A stretch of 64,000 nucleotides of DNA, taken from assembly GCF_001651855.1 (NCBI RefSeq), contig NZ_LNQC01000047.1:62001-126000 (forward strand), read 5' to 3'. This document shows, piece after piece, positions 58,054 to 64,000 of the stretch. This DNA is from Sinorhizobium americanum (GTDB lineage: Bacteria; Pseudomonadota; Alphaproteobacteria; Rhizobiales; Rhizobiaceae). Both the position numbers and the translations under genes were made by a program. The notes beneath the pieces were generated by a model. It was not told the DNA's origin and made no database searches. It saw nothing but the letters and a program-made list of their open reading frames with translations. Every line of letters begins with the position of its first letter. Position 1 is the first letter of the stretch.

Positions 58054-58992
58054 ATGCCTGCCTACCGTCCGCCGCGGATCGCCGCGTCCGAAATCACCCC
58101 GGAGCCGTTCTTTCTCGATCGCCGCCGCTTTCTCGCCGCCGCAGGCGGCCTCGTTCTCGGCGGGGCCGGCGTGGCCGATGCGGCGGAACTCAAGGCTTCG
58201 GGCAGTCGTTACAAGGTCGAGGAGACCCTGACGCCCGAAAAGGACGTGACCACCTACAACAATTTCTACGAGTTCGGCACGGGAAAGGGCGACCCCGCCG
58301 CCAATTCGGGCGGCTTCAAGCCGGCGCCCTGGCGGGTGAAGGTCGACGGTCTCGTCGGCAAGCCGCGGGAGTTCGGCCTCGAAGAACTGCTGGCCCTTCC
58401 GCTTGAAGAGCGTACCTACCGAATGCGCTGCGTCGAAGCCTGGTCGATGGTGATCCCCTGGGTCGGCTTTCCGCTGGCGAGCCTCCTCGACAAGGTCGAA
58501 CCGCTCGGCAGCGCGAAGTACGTCGCATTCGAAACGGTGGTGCGGCCTGAGGAGATGCCCGGCCAATCCGGTTACTTCCAGCCGCTGCCCTGGCCCTATC
58601 GCGAGGGATTGCGGCTCGATGAAGCACGCCACCCTCTGACGATCCTCTCCGTCGGCCTTTATGGCAAGACATTGCCGAACCAGAACGGTGCCCCCATACG
58701 GCTGGTGGTCCCGTGGAAATACGGTTTCAAGGGAATCAAGTCGATCGTCCGCATTTCGCTCACCGACACGCCGCCGCCCTGCACCTGGAACCTCGCCGCG
58801 CCGGACGAATACGGCTTCTATGCCAATGTGAACCCGGCGGTCGATCACCCGCGCTGGAGCCAGGCAACGGAAAACCGGATCGGCGAAGGCGGCTTCTTCG
58901 GCTCCAATCGTCGCGACACGCTCGCCTTCAACGGCTACGCCGACGACGTCGCGGGGCTGTATTCCGACATGGACCTCAGGGTAAACTTCTGA
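58054..58992 (+). CDS. msrP: Protein-methionine-sulfoxide reductase catalytic subunit MsrP
   Basis: MsrP repairs oxidised methionines in periplasmic proteins with a molybdenum cofactor. The 312-residue product has a Tat signal ([18 protein letters not shown]), the molybdopterin-binding Cys126 in [20 protein letters not shown], and [22 protein letters not shown]. Further family blocks are [17 protein letters not shown] and [22 protein letters not shown]. The ATG at 58054 gives a typical N-terminus; the open frame extends to 57865. The heme partner msrQ begins 2 bp after its stop. Confidence 0.96.
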   Translation: MPAYRPPRIAASEITPEPFFLDRRRFLAAAGGLVLGGAGVADAAELKASGSRYKVEETLTPEKDVTTYNNFYEFGTGKGDPAANSGGFKPAPWRVKVDGLVGKPREFGLEELLALPLEERTYRMRCVEAWSMVIPWVGFPLASLLDKVEPLGSAKYVAFETVVRPEEMPGQSGYFQPLPWPYREGLRLDEARHPLTILSVGLYGKTLPNQNGAPIRLVVPWKYGFKGIKSIVRISLTDTPPPCTWNLAAPDEYGFYANVNPAVDHPRWSQATENRIGEGGFFGSNRRDTLAFNGYADDVAGLYSDMDLRVNF

Positions 58993-58994
58993 CC

Positions 58995-59657
58995 ATGGCC
59001 CTCGTACCCGCCTTGCCCAAGCGCTTTCATGGCCCCTCCGTCTGGGCGCTCTACGCGCTCGGCCTCATTCCAGCGGCATGGGCCTTCTATCTCGGTGCGA
59101 CCGGCCGGTTGCCGGGTAATGCCGTAAAGGAATTCGAGCACCTGCTTGGTCTCTGGGCGCTGCGCTTCCTCGTGGCGACGCTGACGATCACGCCGCTGCG
59201 CGATCTCTTCGGCCTGAACTGGCTAAGGTACCGCCGCGCCCTCGGTTTGCTCGCCTTTTACTACGTGCTGATGCACTTCACCGCCTATATGGTGCTCGAC
59301 CAGATGCTGCGCATCCCGGCGATCGTCGCCGACATCGCCCGCCGCCCCTTCATAACCATCGGCATGGCGGCCTTGGTCATGCTGATCCCCTTGGCGCTCA
59401 CCTCGAACAATTGGTCGATCCGCAAGCTCGGCCAGCGGTGGAACAAGCTGCACCGGCTCGCCTATGTGATCGCGGCCGCCGGCGCGCTGCATTTCGCCAT
59501 GGCCGTCAAGGTGGTAGGGCCGGAGCAAATGCTCTACATCGTGCTCGTCACACTCTTGCTTGCCTGGCGGGCGGTGCGAACGCCGTTCCTGCGGTGGAAA
59601 CGGCAACGGACGGCAGGGGCGCGATCTCATACTGCAACGCAAAAAGCGGCCGGGTGA
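58995..59657 (+). CDS. msrQ: Protein-methionine-sulfoxide reductase heme-binding subunit MsrQ
   Basis: MsrQ is the b-type haem membrane protein that passes quinol electrons to MsrP. The 220-residue product has six helices with haem-ligand histidines in FEHLLGLWALRFL, YYVLMHFTAYM and KLHRLAYVIAAAGALHFAM, and the segment TITPLRDLFGLNWLRYRRALGLLAF. It is separated from msrP by 2 bp and forms one operon with it. The 3' end overlaps the terminator of rplQ, which runs the other way. Confidence 0.95.
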   Translation: MALVPALPKRFHGPSVWALYALGLIPAAWAFYLGATGRLPGNAVKEFEHLLGLWALRFLVATLTITPLRDLFGLNWLRYRRALGLLAFYYVLMHFTAYMVLDQMLRIPAIVADIARRPFITIGMAALVMLIPLALTSNNWSIRKLGQRWNKLHRLAYVIAAAGALHFAMAVKVVGPEQMLYIVLVTLLLAWRAVRTPFLRWKRQRTAGARSHTATQKAAG

Positions 59658-59675
59658 AATCTCACCCGACCGCTT
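59644..59675 (-). terminator. Rho-independent terminator of rplQ
   Basis: AAGCGG-C-CGGGTGA (59644-59657) pairs with TCACCCG-A-CCGCTT (59662-59675), with a C/A mismatch and a 4-nt loop. On the minus strand the stem is followed by TTTTT, and it begins 24 bp after the rplQ stop. The left arm lies in the last 14 bp of msrQ. Confidence 0.85.
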
Positions 59676-59699
59676 CAGATCATTTGGGAAGCTACCTTA

Positions 59700-60125
59700 T
59701 CAGGCGGCTTCTGCTGCCTCCGCTTCGGCAGCGACGCGAGCGCGATCCTTGGCACCCTTGGCATCGACATCGCGGTCAACGAATTCGATGACAGCGAGCG
59801 GAGCATTGTCGCCCTGGCGGAAGCCCGCCTTCATGATGCGCAGGTAGCCGCCGTTGCGGGTGGCGTAGCGCGATGCGATGGCGTCGAACAGCTTCGAGAC
59901 GACGGCAACGTCACGGATCTGCGAGATCGCCTGACGGCGGGCGTGCAGGTCGCCGCGCTTGCCGAGCGTGACGAGCTTTTCGACGATCGGACGGATTTCC
60001 TTGGCCTTCGGCAGGGTCGTGACGATCTGCTCGTGCTCGATCAGCGACGCTGCCATATTGGCAAACATCGCCTTGCGGTGGCTGGCGGTTCTATTCAGCT
60101 TGCGGCCGGCTTTACCGTGGCGCAT
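59700..60125 (-). CDS. rplQ: 50S ribosomal protein L17
   Basis: L17 is a large-subunit protein near the exit tunnel. The 141-residue product begins [20 protein letters not shown] and carries [33 protein letters not shown] and [28 protein letters not shown], both standard L17 blocks. It is 44 bp behind rpoA and is the last gene of the alpha operon before a strong terminator. The Ala/Glu-rich tail (residues 122-141) is typical of Rhizobiaceae. Confidence 0.98.
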   Translation of the reverse strand: MRHGKAGRKLNRTASHRKAMFANMAASLIEHEQIVTTLPKAKEIRPIVEKLVTLGKRGDLHARRQAISQIRDVAVVSKLFDAIASRYATRNGGYLRIMKAGFRQGDNAPLAVIEFVDRDVDAKGAKDRARVAAEAEAAEAA

Positions 60126-60169
60126 GGCTATTCTCCTTTACTTGCAGACATCCGCCTGCAGTTTAACGG

Positions 60170-61180
60170 TTAGTATTGGTCTTCATAACGCTTGGCGAGA
60201 TCTTCGATGTTCTCGGGCGGCCAGGACGGCACTTCCATGCCGAGGTGCAGGCCCATGGAAGCGAGAACTTCCTTGATCTCATTGAGCGACTTGCGACCAA
60301 AGTTCGGCGTCCGGAGCATTTCTGCTTCGGTCTTCTGAATGAGGTCGCCGATATAGACGATGTTGTCGTTCTTCAGGCAGTTGGCCGAACGGACGGAGAG
60401 TTCCAGTTCGTCGACCTTCTTGAGAAGCGCCGGGTTAAAGGCGAGTTCGGTGACTGCCTCTTCCTCGGCTTCCTTCTGCGGCTCGTCGAAGTTGACGAAG
60501 ACCGACAGCTGGTCCTGAAGAATGCGGGCGGCAAACGCGATCGCGTCCTCGCCGGTGACGGAGCCGTCGGTCTCGATCGACATCGTCAGCTTGTCATAGT
60601 CGAGAACCTGACCTTCGCGGGTGTTCTCAACCTTGTAGGATACCTTCTTGACCGGCGAATAGAGGCTGTCGACCGGGATGAGACCGATCGGTGCATCTTC
60701 CGAACGGTTACGCTCAGCCGGCACGTAGCCCTTGCCGTTGTTGACGGTGAATTCCATGCGGATTTCCGCGCCCTCGTCGAGGGTGCAGATCACATGGTTC
60801 GGGTTGAGAATCTCGATGTCGCCAACCGTCTGGATGTCACCGGCCGTCACGACGCCCGGGCCCTGCTTGCGCACGACCATGCGCTTGGAATCGTCGCCAT
60901 CCATCTTGATGGCGATTTCCTTGATGTTGAGCACGATATCCGTCACATCCTCCCGGACGCCCGGGATGGAGGAGAACTCGTGCAGCACGCCGTCGATCTG
61001 CACCGCGGTGACAGCAGCACCGCGCAGCGACGACAGAAGCACGCGACGAAGCGCGTTGCCGAGGGTCAGACCGAAGCCGCGCTCAAGCGGTTCCGCCACC
61101 AGCGTTGCCTTGGTGCGGCCGGAGGAGGTGAAATCCACCTTGTTCGGCTTGATCAGTTCCTGCCAATTTTTCTGGATCAT
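60170..61180 (-). CDS. rpoA: RNA polymerase alpha subunit
   Basis: The 336-residue product has the N-terminal assembly domain ([43 protein letters not shown]) and the C-terminal domain that binds UP elements and activators ([47 protein letters not shown]). The ATG at 61180 ([13 protein letters not shown]) starts the canonical N-terminus; the frame is open to 61222. rpsK lies 100 bp upstream and rplQ 44 bp downstream. Confidence 0.99.
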   Translation of the reverse strand: MIQKNWQELIKPNKVDFTSSGRTKATLVAEPLERGFGLTLGNALRRVLLSSLRGAAVTAVQIDGVLHEFSSIPGVREDVTDIVLNIKEIAIKMDGDDSKRMVVRKQGPGVVTAGDIQTVGDIEILNPNHVICTLDEGAEIRMEFTVNNGKGYVPAERNRSEDAPIGLIPVDSLYSPVKKVSYKVENTREGQVLDYDKLTMSIETDGSVTGEDAIAFAARILQDQLSVFVNFDEPQKEAEEEAVTELAFNPALLKKVDELELSVRSANCLKNDNIVYIGDLIQKTEAEMLRTPNFGRKSLNEIKEVLASMGLHLGMEVPSWPPENIEDLAKRYEDQY

Positions 61181-61280
61181 GTTTTCTGCCTTCCGTTCGT
61201 TGCCACCATCCAATCGTGGCAACCGAGCCCCGAAGACCGGCAGAACGCTTCCGCGCCCTCACCGGAATCTTGAATAATGA

Positions 61281-61670
61281 TCAGACGCGGCGCTTCTTGC
61301 GCGGACGGCAGCCATTGTGCGGGATCGGCGTCACGTCGCGGATCGACGTGATCATGAAGCCCGCGGCCTGCAGCGCGCGAAGGGCGGATTCACGACCGGA
61401 ACCCGGTCCGCAAACTTCCACTTCCAGCGACTTCATGCCGTGTTCCTGAGCCTTCTTGGCGCAGTCTTCGGCGGCGATCTGAGCGGCAAACGGGGTTGAC
61501 TTGCGCGAACCCTTGAAGCCCTTCGCACCGGCGGACGACCAGGCAATTGCATTGCCCTGCGCGTCGGTGATGGTGATCATCGTGTTGTTGAACGACGAAT
61601 TGACGTGCGCGACGCCGGACGTGATGTTCTTGCGCTCGCGGCGGCGAACGCGGGTGGCTTCCTTGGCCAT
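61281..61670 (-). CDS. rpsK: 30S ribosomal protein S11
   Basis: S11 belongs to the platform of the small subunit. The 129-residue product shows [46 protein letters not shown] and the C-terminal [23 protein letters not shown]. It is separated from rpsM by 229 bp with a terminator-like hairpin, and from rpoA by 100 bp, so this part of the operon may have its own promoter or an attenuator. Confidence 0.99.
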
Positions 61671-61853
61671 AGGATCCCTTTCTTAGATCTCTGCACCGCC
61701 GTAATTCCAGCGGCTCCACCGGGAAAAGGATTGGTCGTCCCCTGCCCTGCAATTTCGATATTCGCGGAACCGGTACGCCGGCTCCGCATCTGCTTCCCCG
61801 AACCGCGAACGGTCCGGCACAGGTCGGGCGCTCGCCCTTCCCAAACTGCAAAA

Positions 61854-61879
61854 GGAGGCCGGCGCGGACGCCAGCCTCC
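61854..61879 (-). terminator. Intrinsic terminator between rpsM and rpsK
   Basis: On the minus strand an 11-bp stem (61879-61869 with 61864-61854, one T-G pair) with a 4-nt loop is followed by TTTT. It starts 20 bp after the rpsM stop. Right beside the stop codon there is a second small hairpin (TTTCCC/GGGAAA near 61884-61900). It could end the secY-adk-rpsM transcript or act as an attenuator. Confidence 0.75.
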
Positions 61880-61899
61880 CGCTTTCCCTTTTCGGGAAA

Positions 61900-62268
61900 T
61901 TACTTCTTCTTGCCGGCGATCGCCTTAGCCGGACCCTTGCGGGTGCGGGCATTGGTGTGCGTACGCTGGCCGCGCACCGGCAGACCGCGACGATGACGCA
62001 GGCCGCGGTAGCAGCCGAGGTCCATCAGGCGCTTGATGTTCATCGCCGTTTCGCGACGCAGGTCACCCTCGACCTGGTAATCGCGGTCGATGGTCTCGCG
62101 GATCTGAAGGACTTCGGCGTCCGTCAGCTGGTGCACGCGACGGTCAGCCGGAATGCCGACCTTCTCGGTGATTTCCTTCGCGAATTTCGGGCCGATCCCG
62201 TGAATGTAGGTCAGCGCGATGACGACGCGCTTTGCCGTCGGGATGTTGACGCCAGCGATACGTGCCAC
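61900..62268 (-). CDS. rpsM: 30S ribosomal protein S13
   Basis: S13 sits in the head of the small subunit and contacts the P-site tRNA and S19. The 122-residue product begins [25 protein letters not shown] and includes [34 protein letters not shown], the family signature. The start is a GTG codon at 62268, preceded by AGGAG (complement of 62276-62280); the in-frame upstream ATG at 62304 would add 12 residues before the conserved start. adk lies 232 bp upstream. Confidence 0.98.
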   Translation of the reverse strand: MARIAGVNIPTAKRVVIALTYIHGIGPKFAKEITEKVGIPADRRVHQLTDAEVLQIRETIDRDYQVEGDLRRETAMNIKRLMDLGCYRGLRHRRGLPVRGQRTHTNARTRKGPAKAIAGKKK

Positions 62269-62500
62269 GTCTATTCTCCTTGCGTTCCAGTTGCCATCCG
62301 GCAATAGGTGCTTCGTTACGCGACCTTGAAGAGCCGCACGTTGATTGAGGTTCGAGACACGTCAAAAACGACCGTACCCGGACTTCATTGTTTTGAAGAC
62401 CGCGCCGATCGCTTCTCATGTCGCGAGTTGACGCTGTCTTTGGAGGAATCACCCGGAAAAGTCAACTCCCCGGCGCTTCCATTTTGGCAAAGGCGACAGC

Positions 62501-63079
62501 CTATGCCAGAATCTTGTCGATCTCGGCGGTGACCGCTTCCACGTCCGCCATTCCGTCCACGGTCTTCAACTGACCGGTGCGGGCATAATGGTCCGAAAGC
62601 GGAGCTGTCTTCTCCCGGTATTCCATCAGGCGCTTCTTGAAGGCCTCCGGATTGTCGTCGGAGCGCACCGTGCCGCCGGCGGCAACGGTTTCCGCTACGC
62701 GATTCTCCATGCGCCGGACAAGCGCCGCCTCGTCGACCTTCAACTCGATGACGGCATTGAGTTTCAGGCCCTTGCGCTCGAGCATCCGATCGAGCGCAAT
62801 CGCCTGCGGAACCGTGCGCGGATAGCCGTCGAGAATGAAGCCCTTGGCGCAGTCCGCTGCGTCGATGCGGTCGGAGACGATTTCATTGACGATCTCGTCG
62901 GAGACCAGCTGGCCGGCATCCATGACCGCCTTGGCACGCTTGCCGACCTCGGTCGCCTGGGCAACGGCGGCCCGGAGCATGTCCCCTGTGGAAAGCTGCG
63001 GGATGCCGTATTTCTCCGTCAGAAGCTTGGCCTGTGTACCCTTGCCAGCGCCCGGCGGTCCCAAAAAAATAAGTCTCAT
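62501..63079 (-). CDS. adk: Adenylate kinase
   Basis: It interconverts ATP + AMP and two ADP. The 192-residue product has the P-loop ([16 protein letters not shown], residues 4-19), [32 protein letters not shown] (AMP site) and [22 protein letters not shown]. It lacks the zinc-type LID insert: between VRRMENRV and [14 protein letters not shown] there is only a short lid, as in other short alphaproteobacterial forms. Its ATG overlaps the secY stop by 4 bp, so it is coupled to secY. Confidence 0.98.
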   Translation of the reverse strand: MRLIFLGPPGAGKGTQAKLLTEKYGIPQLSTGDMLRAAVAQATEVGKRAKAVMDAGQLVSDEIVNEIVSDRIDAADCAKGFILDGYPRTVPQAIALDRMLERKGLKLNAVIELKVDEAALVRRMENRVAETVAAGGTVRSDDNPEAFKKRLMEYREKTAPLSDHYARTGQLKTVDGMADVEAVTAEIDKILA

Positions 63080-64000
63080 CGTCCCCTCTTTCCTCCGCGC
63101 AGCTTCGACTTCTTGATCAGCCCCTCATACTGCTGGGCAATGAGGTGACCCTGGATCTGTGCTACCGTATCAAGGGTGACGCTGACAACAATCAAAAGCG
63201 ACGTACCACCAAGGTAGAACGGCACGCCGGTCTGCGAAATGAGGATTTCGGGCAGAATGCAGACGAAAATCAGGTAAATCGCACCGATTACAGTGATACG
63301 TGTCAGCACGTAGTCGATGTATTCGGCCGTGCGCTCACCGGGGCGAATCCCCGGAATGAAGCCACCATGCTTCTTCAGGTTGTCGGCCGTGTCCTTCGGA
63401 TTGAAGACGATCGCCGTGTAGAAAAAAGCGAAGAAGGCGATCATCGCTCCGTAGAAGACCATGTAGAGCGGCTGGCCATGCGCCAGCGCCCCGACGATCG
63501 TGGTCGCCCAGCCGGGCAGCGTCGCAGCATTGGCGAAACCGGCAAGCGTCGCGGGCAGCAGGAGCAGCGACGAGGCGAAGATCGCCGGGATGACGCCCGA
63601 CGTGTTGAGCTTCAGCGGCAGGTGCGACGTGTCGCCCTGGAACATGCGGTTGCCGACCTGGCGCTTCGGATACTGGATCAGCAAGCGGCGCTGGGCGCGC
63701 TCGACGAAGACGATCAGCGCAATGACCGCAACCACCATGACGATGATCGCCAGGATCAGCGGCGTCGAGAGCGCGCCGGTGCGGCCGAGTTCGAGGGTTC
63801 CGGCAAGCGCCGTCGGCAGATGGGCGACGATGCCGGCGAAGATGATCAGCGAAATGCCGTTGCCGATGCCGCGCGAGGTGATCTGCTCGCCGAGCCACAT
63901 CAGGAACATCGTGCCGCCGAGCAGCGAAATAACCGTCGAAATCCGGAAGAACCAGCCCGGATCGTTGACGAGGCCGCTACCGCTCTCGAGACCGACGGCA
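63076..64000 (-). CDS. secY: Preprotein translocase subunit SecY (3' part)
   Basis: SecY is the channel of the Sec translocon. The visible 308 codons (running off the window at 64000) contain the C-terminal two thirds: [123 protein letters not shown] and the final helix. The 5' end is outside the window. adk follows with a 4-bp overlap, and secG lies about 58 kb away in the same window. Confidence 0.98.
   Translation of the reverse strand, partial: AVGLESGSGLVNDPGWFFRISTVISLLGGTMFLMWLGEQITSRGIGNGISLIIFAGIVAHLPTALAGTLELGRTGALSTPLILAIIVMVVAVIALIVFVERAQRRLLIQYPKRQVGNRMFQGDTSHLPLKLNTSGVIPAIFASSLLLLPATLAGFANAATLPGWATTIVGALAHGQPLYMVFYGAMIAFFAFFYTAIVFNPKDTADNLKKHGGFIPGIRPGERTAEYIDYVLTRITVIGAIYLIFVCILPEILISQTGVPFYLGGTSLLIVVSVTLDTVAQIQGHLIAQQYEGLIKKSKLRGGKRGR

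Overview
The window is a 64 kb piece of chromosome from a GC-rich alphaproteobacterium. It is almost certainly Rhizobiaceae and most like Sinorhizobium/Ensifer. The evidence is the gene neighbourhoods (eno-kdsA-VOC-pyrG-secG-tpiA; secY-adk-rpsM-rpsK-rpoA-rplQ; folE-hisI; rluA-HAD-ATP12), several Rhizobiales-typical hypothetical families (DUF2336, DUF1489, BTLCP, PAS_5, tandem PilZ), two promoters matching the RpoE2/EcfG general-stress consensus, and rhizobial intergenic palindromes. I see no phage, insertion sequence, plasmid, CRISPR or integrase genes. The region reads as core chromosome, with one damaged gene.

Layout. 1-6.6 kb (minus strand): central metabolism and export (enolase, KDO-8-P synthase, a VOC protein, CTP synthase, SecG, triose-phosphate isomerase). 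6.8-17.9 kb: a cytochrome b561/YceI pair, an FAD oxidase, an exported hydrolase, parE, a GNAT enzyme, a DUF2336 repeat protein, a decayed CitE-like protein, a flavin reductase/nitroreductase pair and an exported beta-rich protein. 18-24.7 kb: thrS, DUF1697, DUF2267, yidD, a SufU-like protein, folE, hisI and a patatin-like protein. 24.8-32 kb: CBS-pair protein, rhomboid protease, PAS and PilZ proteins, a BTLCP protease, a membrane-anchored protein and a D-Ala-D-Ala carboxypeptidase with a SPOR domain; this stretch has the most non-coding structure. 32-40.4 kb: DUF1489, sdaA, three membrane proteins, a MerR regulator with its probable operator, mgtE, a deformylase homologue lacking metal ligands, a small lipoprotein and a stress-promoter-driven membrane protein. 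40.4-45.4 kb: the conserved stress cluster prkA-DUF444-spoVR behind an RpoE2-type promoter. 45.8-54.9 kb: tRNA-Leu(GAG), lipB, a frameshifted EamA transporter, an XRE regulator, the glutathione-dependent formaldehyde genes frmA and fghA with two unrelated genes between them, DUF1883, and rluA-HAD-ATP12, then sugE behind a guanidine-II (mini-ykkC) riboswitch. 55-59.7 kb: rarA, a DegP-type protease and the msrP-msrQ methionine sulfoxide repair pair. 59.7-64 kb (minus strand): rplQ, rpoA, rpsK, rpsM, adk and the 3' part of secY, which runs off the window.

Main points for a second look: the guanidine-II riboswitch with two ACGG-loop hairpins; two GGAAC-N16-CGTT promoters (prkA and a small membrane protein) that tie this region to the general stress response; the peptide deformylase homologue with Ser and Gln in place of two metal ligands; the single-base frameshift in the EamA transporter; a perfect inverted repeat upstream of the MerR gene; a probable small RNA between the rhomboid and PAS genes; and a transcription terminator inside the ribosomal protein operon. 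All calls come from reading sequence and translations; no database search was run.
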